Origin: UBA2256 sp964531105 | Lineage (GTDB): Bacteria; Spirochaetota; Spirochaetia; Treponematales; Rectinemataceae | Direction: 5' to 3' | NCBI GenBank assembly: GCA_964531105.1 | Contig: CAZHFN010000053.1 | Location: 1 to 10,405, forward strand | DNA length: 10,405 nt | In this document: one piece after another, positions 1 through 6,393 of the stretch | Position numbering within the stretch: the stretch's first letter is position 1 | Layout of the letters: each line of letters opens with the position of its first letter | Position numbers and translations under genes: made by a program | Notes under the pieces: generated by a model | What the model was told of the DNA's origin: nothing | Databases searched by the model: none | Seen by the model: only the letters and a program-made list of their open reading frames with translations

Positions 1-53
1 TGCTATACTTACACAAGGCTGGAGCCTGTGCGGCGATCCCCATCCGGATTGAC

Positions 54-66
54 CAAAGGTCCTTTG
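54..66. repeat. 13-base perfect palindrome ahead of azlC
   Basis: Arms CAAAGG and CCTTTG flank a single central T. The palindrome ends 18 bases before the ATG at 85 preferred for azlC. If that start is right, it lies in the leader and could be an operator or a small hairpin. If translation starts at the GTG at 28, it is coding sequence. No T-run follows, so it is not an intrinsic terminator. A second short hairpin (AGGCT/AGCCT, 16-27) lies just upstream. Function unknown. Confidence 0.3.
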
Positions 67-84
67 AGACCCTATTGTTCCTCC

Positions 85-801
85 ATGGTCAAGTCGGGAG
101 CTCATTCCAAATCATTTGCCTACGCCTTTAAAGCCAGCATCCCTGTGCTCTTGGGCTATGTGACCATAGGTTTCGGCTTCGGACTTCTAGCGGTGAACAA
201 AGGCTACCCAGTCTGGCTCGCCCTATTCATGAGCGTCTTCGTTTTCGCCGGAGCGGCCCAGTACATAGGCATAAGCCTTTTTGCCGCGGGAGCCGGCATG
301 GCGGAGATCATTCTCGTCACCTTAGTGGCTAATATCCGTCACGCCGCCTACGGGTTATCCCTCATATCCAGCTTCGGCGCTCATCCTAAGATCAAGCCCT
401 ACCTTATCTTCGCCCTGACCGACGAAACCTATGCGCTATTAAGCTCCTCCAGTCCTGAGGACAGGGCTGATGGTGGATTTCTTCTTCTAGTATCAGCGCT
501 GAACCAGTCCTACTGGGTACTAGGCACAGCCCTGGGAGCCATTGCCGGCTCCCTCATGCCCGCCCAGATCCAGGGGCTCGATTTTGCCCTGAACGCCCTC
601 TTTATCGTGCTGGCTGTAGAGCAGGCTTTAAGGCTGAAGAAGGCTGTGCCCTTTGTCATCGCCGGGTTTTCGATTTTCATTGCTTATAGGCTGGTGGAGG
701 GTAGCGGCGCCATAGCCCTAGGCCTCATCATGGCCATTGGGAGTCTTGCCGTCTACAACAAGGTCTTCAACAAGCATACTGAGGGAAAGACGAATGCTTA
801 G
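85..801 (+). CDS. azlC: AzlC family branched-chain amino acid exporter, large subunit
   Basis: Large membrane subunit of an AzlCD (YgaZH-type) exporter. In characterised members the pair exports branched-chain amino acids or analogues such as valine and 4-azaleucine across the inner membrane. The 238-residue product matches the usual family length. Family hallmarks occur in order: GYVTIGFGFG (about 24-33), FAGAAQY (54-60), NIRHAAYGLSL (83-93), LTDETYAL (111-118), LNQSYWVLGT (139-148) and GLDFALNALF (164-173). Several hydrophobic membrane segments lie between them. The frame is open back to a GTG at 28, which would add 19 residues unlike the family N-terminus. AAGG and GGAG lie ahead of that GTG, while the ATG at 85 has no clear ribosome-binding site, so the start is uncertain. 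The 3' end overlaps azlD by 8 bases, which points to translational coupling. Substrate is inferred from the family. Confidence 0.93.
   Translation: MVKSGAHSKSFAYAFKASIPVLLGYVTIGFGFGLLAVNKGYPVWLALFMSVFVFAGAAQYIGISLFAAGAGMAEIILVTLVANIRHAAYGLSLISSFGAHPKIKPYLIFALTDETYALLSSSSPEDRADGGFLLLVSALNQSYWVLGTALGAIAGSLMPAQIQGLDFALNALFIVLAVEQALRLKKAVPFVIAGFSIFIAYRLVEGSGAIALGLIMAIGSLAVYNKVFNKHTEGKTNA
781..789 (+). promoter_or_regulatory. ribosome-binding site of azlD
   Basis: A purine-rich GAGGGAAAG lies inside the 3' end of azlC, 4 bases before the ATG at 794. It favours that ATG over an upstream in-frame ATG at 737, which would add 19 residues lacking family similarity. Confidence 0.6.
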
Positions 802-1123
802 CCTTTCCCATGCCTTTATGGCCTCTATAGCGATGGCGCTGGTCATTCTCTTTTGTCGAGCCCTGCCCTTCCTCTTTTTTTCTGGCAAGAAGACTCCTAA
901 ATTCCTTTCCTTTGTGGAAACCTATATGCCCGCCCTGGCCATGGCAGTACTGGCACTATCCCCTTACGCCTCCCTTCGCTGGAGCAGGGCGCCCTACGGG
1001 ATTCCTGAGGTGACGGCGGGCATAGTCGTGCTTGGCCTGCATCTGTGGAAACGCAACCCGCTGCTGAGTATTCTAGGCGGAACGGGCTTATACATGGTGC
1101 TGAGCAGAATCATCGGTGCTTGA
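794..1123 (+). CDS. azlD: AzlD family branched-chain amino acid exporter, small subunit
   Basis: Small membrane subunit that partners AzlC (YgaH-type). The product has 109 residues, normal for AzlD, and about four hydrophobic segments. Family features are RALPFLFF near residues 22-29, a PALAMAVLAL stretch (46-55) and the C-terminal block HLWKRNPLLSILGGTGLYM (about 82-100). The start overlaps the azlC stop by 8 bases and has a ribosome-binding site inside azlC, so both subunits are probably made in matched amounts from one transcript. No convincing intrinsic terminator follows before the tRNA promoter at 1152, so some readthrough into the tRNA unit is possible. No regulator gene is in the window. 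Confidence 0.92.
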   Translation: MLSLSHAFMASIAMALVILFCRALPFLFFSGKKTPKFLSFVETYMPALAMAVLALSPYASLRWSRAPYGIPEVTAGIVVLGLHLWKRNPLLSILGGTGLYMVLSRIIGA

Positions 1124-1151
1124 TAATAGAGCGGGGCAACTCTGCAAGTTA

Positions 1152-1181
1152 TTGACACTCCCGCGGGCTTCGGGGTAGTAT
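1152..1181 (+). promoter_or_regulatory. sigma70-type promoter of the tRNA-Ala gene
   Basis: A perfect -35 box TTGACA (1152-1157) is followed after 18 bases by TAGTAT (1176-1181), which matches 4 of 6 positions of the -10 consensus. Transcription would start near 1188, a few bases before the mature tRNA 5' end at 1194, as expected for a stable-RNA gene. Confidence 0.7.
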
Positions 1182-1193
1182 CCCATCGCTTTC

Positions 1194-1266
<73 letters not shown>

Positions 1267-1276
1267 CGAAATGAAG

Positions 1277-1302
1277 ACCGCCTTTTTCAAGGCGGTTTTT
1301 TT
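1277..1302 (+). terminator. intrinsic terminator of the tRNA-Ala unit
   Basis: An 8-base-pair GC-rich stem (ACCGCCTT, 1277-1284, with AAGGCGGT, 1289-1296) closes a 4-base loop. A run of T follows at 1296-1302. It begins 10 bases after the tRNA and points towards it in orientation. On the opposite strand the stem is followed only by TCTTCATTT, so it would be at best a weak terminator for the convergent acetyltransferase transcript. Confidence 0.9.
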
Positions 1303-1312
1303 ATTGTCCAGA

Positions 1313-1591
1313 TTAGAGCTCGACAAGAAGATCTGCGTATTCCGGCTTTTTTTGTAGATACGCCCGGGCATAGGAGCAGAGAGGCAGGATTTTTACCCCT
1401 TCTTTCCTGGCCAGCTCCACCACCGCCTCCACCAGGCGGCCGCCTATGCCCTGGCCTTTTAGGCTTTCCGAGACCCTGGTGTGCTCAATTACTATCGTGT
1501 GGTCTTCTTTCCTGCTTATTTCGATATCAGCAAGGGGCGCGGCTTCATCGCCGATATAAAACCCCTTTTCTCCCAATTTAAGCTTCTGCAT
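1313..1591 (-). CDS. small GNAT-type N-acetyltransferase (YjdJ/NATD1-like)
   Basis: A 92-residue single-domain protein of the short GCN5-related acyltransferase group. The acetyl-CoA pyrophosphate-binding motif is visible as SLKGQGIGGRLV (about 43-54), fitting the Q/R-x-x-G-x-G pattern. It is followed by helix VEAVVELARKEG and strand VKILPLC. The CSYARAYL stretch (72-79) is typical of this compact subgroup. An upstream strand pair (IEISRKEDHTIVIEHTRV) supplies the rest of the fold. Substrate cannot be told; most members of this group are uncharacterised. Its ATG lies 25 bases after the stop of the lipoprotein gene, so the two are probably co-transcribed. An AAGGAG at 1605-1610 is the likely ribosome-binding site, though its 13-base spacing is long. 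The gene converges on the tRNA unit. Confidence 0.85.
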   Translation of the reverse strand: MQKLKLGEKGFYIGDEAAPLADIEISRKEDHTIVIEHTRVSESLKGQGIGGRLVEAVVELARKEGVKILPLCSYARAYLQKKPEYADLLVEL

Positions 1592-1616
1592 TCCTTTAGC
1601 TGGTCTCCTTATGGGT

Positions 1617-3035
1617 TTAAACCTGTGGATCGATATTCAAATGGCCTAAATAAACTAATTCTGTTTTTTTCTGATCAGCTTCGTTTGGGATGATTTTATA
1701 GGCATATGCTTCGCCAGAGAAACCCACGTCAAGAAGGAGGATGTTTACCAAATCTGCTTCTGAACAATCCCCTACCGCTACTTCTTTGGGAAGAGGGTTC
1801 GGAGTACTGAGAGTTTCATAGGTTCCTGAAGTTGTTGAACTGCCTGTAAAGACAAGCTGATCCTTAAAGAAAAGAATTGGTTTGTCGACCTCAGCCCCGG
1901 TCAGCTCTCTCGTTTCCTCCAGGGCGATCCCGGAAGCCTCTTCTGAGTACCCCCTCAATTCCAGGATTTCATCATCGGAAAGTTCGGCCTTGGCAATGAG
2001 CGTAGGATCGGAGAATGATCCATACGACATCTGATCGAATGTAAAATCGTATTCTCGAACTTCTCTATCGATACCTGCCCCCCAGGCGCAGGATAAAAGA
2101 AGCTTTCCTCCGTTATCCGCGGCATAGCCTTTTATGGAGTAAGTACTTAGAATCTCATCGCCTTCATCGTCAGTATAAGTATACCGCATCTGGTTATAGA
2201 CAAAAGCGCCGTTATTGCCGCTATTCTCTGGATCCTCGCGCAGGGTCATAGACATTATGTCATTCCCTGTGCAGTCGAAGTCTAGCAAAAAGACGCCAGT
2301 TTTTGTGGTGGGATCGTAGGATATGGAGTATTTTTGGCTTGGGTTTCCATTGGTTTCTTCTATGTATTCATATTTGACAGCCTTGGTAGTCGTATTCCAA
2401 GAGTACGTATCGTCAAGAAGCACACCGGGAATAGGAGTCCAATCACCGGACGCGTTGTTTGTACCAACTTCCTGATCTGGCATCGATATGATCCTGTCAT
2501 AGGGACCACTAGTGATGACTTGGTACTTGAAATCTGGAAGCAACCTTAAACTTGTCTCGGCTTCTCCGCTTCCCAAGCCTGTTTCCTCCTCTAAGTAGGC
2601 AATTCGTTCGGCAAGAATCGAATCGATATAAATATCCTTGTCTTTGAGAAGAGTGTCTGAGGGTTCCAGTTCATTACGAGAAATATAAGCGTTCATGATA
2701 GCCATCATCCTGGCTACACTCGCCAAATCACCTCGCATATTATTGATGTTGCCCTTGATGGCTTCGTAGGTTCCCTTCTTGAGTTCCTCCTCCCAGGCTG
2801 CGAGCTCCTTTGGAAAATAGCTTTGCAGTGCCTTGGATGAAGCACTGGAAAGGGACTTGGGTATTTTTACCATCAGCTTATCGGGAAGTATTGCAACATC
2901 TTCTGTCTGGTTTTGGATTACTTCGTCTTCGTTCTCCTCTTCAGAGGCACCACCGAACATGTCGCAGGAAGATAGAACTGTCAGGATGAATATCAAGAAT
3001 ATTAAGGCAAATTTTTTAAACATACTTTGTTTCAT
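1617..3035 (-). CDS. hypothetical lipoprotein, acidic, family not recognised
   Basis: The 472-residue product starts with a lipoprotein signal peptide: basic MKQSMFKK, hydrophobic FALIFLIFILTV and lipobox LSSC, with Cys24 the predicted acylated residue and Asp at +2. A very acidic linker (SEEENEDE and onwards) follows, then a globular region rich in Tyr, Thr, Ser, Asp and Glu. It contains short strand-like stretches such as KYEYIEETNG and TGVFLLDFDC. I recognise no catalytic motif or named domain. The ATG at 3033-3035 is chosen because AGAGGAG lies 6 bases upstream; a TTG two codons earlier would sit almost on that site. It is probably a cell-envelope protein anchored by its lipid. It lies upstream of, and probably in an operon with, the acetyltransferase gene, and is divergent from the collar-domain lipoprotein gene. 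Confidence 0.8.
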   Translation of the reverse strand: MKQSMFKKFALIFLIFILTVLSSCDMFGGASEEENEDEVIQNQTEDVAILPDKLMVKIPKSLSSASSKALQSYFPKELAAWEEELKKGTYEAIKGNINNMRGDLASVARMMAIMNAYISRNELEPSDTLLKDKDIYIDSILAERIAYLEEETGLGSGEAETSLRLLPDFKYQVITSGPYDRIISMPDQEVGTNNASGDWTPIPGVLLDDTYSWNTTTKAVKYEYIEETNGNPSQKYSISYDPTTKTGVFLLDFDCTGNDIMSMTLREDPENSGNNGAFVYNQMRYTYTDDEGDEILSTYSIKGYAADNGGKLLLSCAWGAGIDREVREYDFTFDQMSYGSFSDPTLIAKAELSDDEILELRGYSEEASGIALEETRELTGAEVDKPILFFKDQLVFTGSSTTSGTYETLSTPNPLPKEVAVGDCSEADLVNILLLDVGFSGEAYAYKIIPNEADQKKTELVYLGHLNIDPQV

Positions 3036-3041
3036 TTCCAA

Positions 3042-3048
3042 CTCCTCT
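3042..3048 (-). promoter_or_regulatory. ribosome-binding site deciding the lipoprotein start
   Basis: On the minus strand AGAGGAG sits 6 bases before the ATG at 3035. That spacing is ideal for this ATG and impossible for the in-frame TTG at 3041, so it fixes the start. Confidence 0.7.
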
Positions 3049-3093
3049 GCATAAAAATTCGTACTTCGATGTCTACCCTGCCTTTGTTAAAAA

Positions 3094-3122
3094 ATTTTAA
3101 ACGGGAACTTCAATAAACGCAA
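3094..3122 (-). promoter_or_regulatory. possible promoter of the minus-strand lipoprotein gene
   Basis: On the minus strand TTGCGT (3122-3117) is followed after 17 bases by TAAAAT (3099-3094), a 5-of-6 match to the -10 box. The -35 box is weak. It would give a leader of about 50 bases. The rest of the divergent region (to 3250) is AT-rich; no convincing promoter could be picked for the plus-strand gene, although TACAAT occurs at 3204-3209. Confidence 0.4.
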
Positions 3123-3250
3123 TCTTTAATTTTGATGAAAGTTCGGTAAACCTTAAAAACCCAAGCAGAAGAGGGTGCTATATCTATTGCCAGGAAATCC
3201 CTCTACAATAGGAGGCAGCTTAATAGGGAATTATAGTAACAGGATTGTGC

Positions 3251-4189
3251 ATGCGGTGTATCTTCAATAGGTTTGTACCTGCATTTAGCAGGCTGGCGGC
3301 GGCATGCATCATTCTTTTTGCGCTTTCAGGATGTGATCCAAATAATTTAATCTCAGGTCGTGAAGACGATTATTCTCTTGGAGAAGCGTATATCGGGTCT
3401 ATAATTCTTTTTGCGAACAGCACTACAGCACCGGACTATTTCTATGCCTGTGATGGTCGCTATTTGAGTACATCGAGTTACCAGGCGCTCCGCGCAATTT
3501 TGGGAACTGCCTACGGGCCCGAACAAACTGTCGGCACAGATACCAAGTTTGCCCTGCCTCTTCTCGAAGCCTCTATTTCCGGGACTGGATATTATATCTG
3601 CCCAAACGGCACGTATCCTGTAAGGCAATCAGACAGCGACCCTCAGCTTTCTAACGACTATGTGGGGGCGATTTCGAGGTTTGGCGGATCCTATGATCCA
3701 CCGGGAACCTATTACAGCAACGGAACCGTAATGAAGAATGTTGGGCAGAATGAAAGGCTAGCTTATACGCTGGGATCCGAATTTCAATATAACGACTATG
3801 ACAACAACTTGTTCAGGCTGCCTGATCTGACCGCTGGAATTACCATCAATGTGGATGCAGATGCAGTGAAAAAGTTCTATATCGCCTACTACGGTGTACT
3901 GCCCGCAATGGAATACTATGACTATAGCGGGTCTTTCTTCTGCGGTATGATAAAGTTGATGGCAGGAAACTTCATTCCCCTTGGATGGAGGATCTGTGAT
4001 GGCGCGGAATTGCAGGTAAGAGAATTTCCACTTCTCTACGAGACGATGACATACGGTTCCGCTCAGCCTTCTGTAAAACCTAAAGCCTTTTCACTGCCGA
4101 ACATTCCGTCTCCCATGCAGGGAACACGCTATATAATCAACACGGCTGGCGCATGGCCATTTTACCAAATCGCAAACTACCCGCTTTGA
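3251..4189 (+). CDS. lipoprotein with three tandem tail-collar (microcystin-dependent-protein-like) modules
   Basis: The 312-residue product has a lipoprotein signal peptide ending in lipobox LSGC, with Cys28 the acylated residue and Asp at +2. The rest reads as three related modules at about residues 47-123, 137-218 and 230-303. Each opens with G-x-I and a short strand, has an aP/pPG turn, a C-D-G or N-G box (YACDGRYL, YYSNGTVM, RICDGAEL), an F-x-L-P box (FALPLL, FRLPDL, FSLPNI) and closes with an aromatic-I strand ending in Pro. This pattern is known from phage tail-collar domains and microcystin-dependent (Mdp) proteins. The second module is most diverged. A lipid-anchored form suggests a surface or periplasmic structural or adhesion role rather than a virion part; there are no phage genes nearby. 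The ATG at 3251 is chosen, with AGG about 8 bases upstream; a TTG at 3245 is possible. The gene ends 1 base before the convergent beta-barrel gene. Confidence 0.8.
   Translation: MRCIFNRFVPAFSRLAAACIILFALSGCDPNNLISGREDDYSLGEAYIGSIILFANSTTAPDYFYACDGRYLSTSSYQALRAILGTAYGPEQTVGTDTKFALPLLEASISGTGYYICPNGTYPVRQSDSDPQLSNDYVGAISRFGGSYDPPGTYYSNGTVMKNVGQNERLAYTLGSEFQYNDYDNNLFRLPDLTAGITINVDADAVKKFYIAYYGVLPAMEYYDYSGSFFCGMIKLMAGNFIPLGWRICDGAELQVREFPLLYETMTYGSAQPSVKPKAFSLPNIPSPMQGTRYIINTAGAWPFYQIANYPL
3389..4159 (+). repeat. three diverged tandem protein modules within the collar-domain lipoprotein
   Basis: Module spans are roughly 3389-3619, 3659-3904 and 3938-4159. Shared landmarks in order are YIGSI / YVGAI / FCGMI, then YACDGRYL / YYSNGTVM / RICDGAEL, then FALPLL / FRLPDL / FSLPNI, then GYYICPNGTYP / FYIAYYGVLP / RYIINTAGAWP. 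The repeat is visible in protein but not obviously in DNA, so the duplication is old. Boundaries are approximate. Confidence 0.65.
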
Positions 4190-4190
4190 A

Positions 4191-5594
4191 TTAAAACCGT
4201 TCCTTGGCCAGACTGAGGCTTAGCACAAAGGGATACGGCGATACGGAACCGGGGACTATAGGTACGCTAAAAGATACTTGGCTGTTGCCAAAGAGCTTGG
4301 CTTCCAGGGTTGGCATATACTGGAAGCCCAGGGGGGAGAATTCGGCCCCCGCGGCGCCGTAGTTTATGGGGACCTTGGCAGTAATGCTGAAATCTTCGTT
4401 AAAGGAATAGCTTGCCGAGGGAGTAATCCTTCCTGTCGCGCCGCCGAAGGCGCCGAACCAACTCGTAGCAACCGTTACACTGCTCTTGGATATATTGCTG
4501 AAAGATACGTTCAGCGCTGAGTAATACCTGTCAGGGTTTTTAAGATCGCCGGGCAGAATAGTCTTGGCCACTATTCTCGGATCATTCTTAGCAAGAATTG
4601 CCAAGCTTGGATCGGCGTAGCCTTCGCCATTATACCAGAATTGCCCCGAACTACTCAGTGTACCGTTGCCGAGGGGGTCGACGTACTTATAGGAGAAGCC
4701 GAGGGTAGCCTGTATTACAGGGCTGTTCTCTATTGTGTAGGTACCGCCCGAGCTGTCAGCATAGGTTTTATCGGAGCCCCAGGCGCCAACAAATTCAGTA
4801 TAGAGATCTACCTGCCCCACAGGAAAGGTGGCCATGGCAATGAGTTTGGGCGCCATGTCGTAGCGGTAGAATCCAGCTATGCCCAATTCCATGGACCCCA
4901 GCACTGTTTCATATTTAGGCGCAATGGCGATATCGGCAACGGAGCTGATTTCGTTGGCTATGATATAGGTATAAAAATTGGATAAAAATCCTGAGGCATG
5001 CAGTTTAAAAGCCACAGGACCCGTTCGCTCGGCATCCGGATCATCCAAGTCTATGGGGGTAAGATTGAGCACATCTGCGGGACTGAAGTAGCGCCCAACA
5101 CCCCAGGCTATTGTTTGCTTTCCCACTCTCCCATACACGCCCTTTGCAATGTTGAAATCGGCATATAACTCTTGTATCTCTAACGCCTCTTCTACATCTA
5201 TTAGACCATCTATATTCGCATCTATAAAGGGGTACTCTGTCTCTGCCTTTGCAAAAAAACGGAACGAATCAACAGGCCGGGCATCTAAGTTTACTTGAAG
5301 AACGCCAGAGTAAGAAAAATTCTTGTTCCAGACCTTTCTAAAATCAGCAACTGCCTTGAAATAGTACTGGCCGCCGATGGTAACTTTTTCGTTAACAAGA
5401 AAGTTTTCTTCCAAAGGCGCTGAAATTTCATCGACATTCTCCTCGGTTATCATCTCAGGATTTAAAAACATGTCGAGGAATGGATCCGATTCCTGCGCCC
5501 CAAGCTGCATGGGCAGCAAAATCGCGGCAGCAGCAAGGAACATTACTGAGAAGCGTAAATAACGACGTTGGCCGATTTTAATTATAGTATTCAT
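4191..5594 (-). CDS. outer-membrane beta-barrel protein, DUF1302/porin-like
   Basis: The 467-residue product begins with a Sec signal peptide: basic MNTIIKIGQRRYLR, hydrophobic FSVMFLAAAAILL and a likely cut after LGA at about residue 33. The remainder shows alternating amphipathic strands and ends in Phe (VLSLSLAKERF), as expected for BAM-inserted barrels. The block RVGKQTIAWGVGRYFSPADV followed by LNLTPID (156-182) resembles DUF1302-type and related porin-like proteins. A loop DANIDGLIDVEE (125-136) fits the EF-hand calcium-binding pattern. It is the last gene of the ABC operon, 7 bases after the LolA-like gene, and would be the outer-membrane end of that pathway. The ATG at 5594 is preferred over a TTG at 5621 that would overlap the previous gene; AAGTGAG precedes it. 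Cargo or pore function is not known. Confidence 0.82.
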   Translation of the reverse strand: MNTIIKIGQRRYLRFSVMFLAAAAILLPMQLGAQESDPFLDMFLNPEMITEENVDEISAPLEENFLVNEKVTIGGQYYFKAVADFRKVWNKNFSYSGVLQVNLDARPVDSFRFFAKAETEYPFIDANIDGLIDVEEALEIQELYADFNIAKGVYGRVGKQTIAWGVGRYFSPADVLNLTPIDLDDPDAERTGPVAFKLHASGFLSNFYTYIIANEISSVADIAIAPKYETVLGSMELGIAGFYRYDMAPKLIAMATFPVGQVDLYTEFVGAWGSDKTYADSSGGTYTIENSPVIQATLGFSYKYVDPLGNGTLSSSGQFWYNGEGYADPSLAILAKNDPRIVAKTILPGDLKNPDRYYSALNVSFSNISKSSVTVATSWFGAFGGATGRITPSASYSFNEDFSITAKVPINYGAAGAEFSPLGFQYMPTLEAKLFGNSQVSFSVPIVPGSVSPYPFVLSLSLAKERF

Positions 5595-5601
5595 GATTAG
5601 C

Positions 5602-6378
5602 TCACTTATTGATCTTTTCAATATAGGCTTTTGAGAAAACAGTGTCCGGGATAGGCGCCAATGAGATATTGGACATAGTCACAGTAGTCTGTTTTCCAGC
5701 TACCAGTTCATCTTTGTAAATAGTAGTGGTTGCAATATATTTGTCGCCAATTTTTGAATACGTAGGATAGTATGTTGTGCGAAGCAAGCGGTTAGTGAGG
5801 CTGTAGCTCTGTACCATTAAAAGCACGAAGTTATCTTTGCGCATATACGCTTTCTGGAAGGCATAGGGCACTTCTTCGTTAACGGCCTTTAGGTCGATTA
5901 TGTAGACATCAAAAGCACCCAGCTTTCCTTCTTTGAAGCCAACAACGGTATAATCGGTGGCTATCGTGGGCTTTTTCATGTCATTGTTTTTTACATCAGT
6001 ACCTTCGATATTTTCTTTTAAGGTGGTGTGGGTAAAATTTCTGCTCTCTGGATCATAGCTCCACATATTCTCATCAATACGGAGTTTACCCTGGCCCTTG
6101 TCCACCTCGGGCAATAGGGTAACCATTACCATGGCATCGTTGCCGTCCCGGCGGAATTGGGTGTACTCCTTTACCTTGGGCTCAGTAAACGTGGGGTCTG
6201 TAGAAACCATTTTTATGGTTGCCTGAAAATCGCTGCCGGAGAAAGTTGCGCGATAGTCGGAAAGGCTCAATTTTTCCTGCAGATCCGTGTTGGTTATGGC
6301 AAAAAGAGAAGCACTAGTCAATGCAAAAAGCACTACCGTAAGTAGTAGGCGTTTGGCTAATTTATTTGTATTCATCAT
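5602..6378 (-). CDS. LolA-like periplasmic protein (outer membrane lipoprotein-sorting family)
   Basis: The 258-residue product has a cleavable signal peptide (KLAKR, then LLLTVVLFALTSASLFA, cut near residue 27). The mature part follows the LolA_like (PF17131-type) pattern as I recall it: an opening strand SDFQATIKMV (49-58), the WSYDP motif (106-110) for the usual W-x-Y-x-P, the GTD...NDM segment (126-134) corresponding to the usual G-x-D-x-x-x-x-D, and a closing IPDTVFSKAYIE (243-254). This fold makes an open hydrophobic half-barrel that binds acyl chains in LolA, so the protein is likely a periplasmic carrier of a lipidated or hydrophobic cargo. It sits between the permease and beta-barrel genes. 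An AGGAG at 6386-6390, 7 bases upstream, supports the ATG at 6378; a second ATG at 6375 is equally possible. The true cargo is unknown. Confidence 0.85.
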   Translation of the reverse strand: MMNTNKLAKRLLLTVVLFALTSASLFAITNTDLQEKLSLSDYRATFSGSDFQATIKMVSTDPTFTEPKVKEYTQFRRDGNDAMVMVTLLPEVDKGQGKLRIDENMWSYDPESRNFTHTTLKENIEGTDVKNNDMKKPTIATDYTVVGFKEGKLGAFDVYIIDLKAVNEEVPYAFQKAYMRKDNFVLLMVQSYSLTNRLLRTTYYPTYSKIGDKYIATTTIYKDELVAGKQTTVTMSNISLAPIPDTVFSKAYIEKINK

Positions 6379-6393
6379 AATAAATCTCCTGAT

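Noticed and set aside
3251..4189. Prophage remnant suggested by the tail-collar domains
   Set aside because: The gene has a lipoprotein signal peptide and its neighbours are ordinary envelope genes; no other phage gene is present.
4278..4985. Plus-strand open frames (4278-4520 and 4641-4985) opposite the beta-barrel gene
   Set aside because: They are antisense to a well-supported gene, have no ribosome-binding sites and show no recognisable protein features.
5595..5621. TTG start for the beta-barrel protein
   Set aside because: It would overlap the LolA-like gene and add nine residues ahead of an already complete signal peptide; the ATG at 5594 is 7 bases after the preceding stop.
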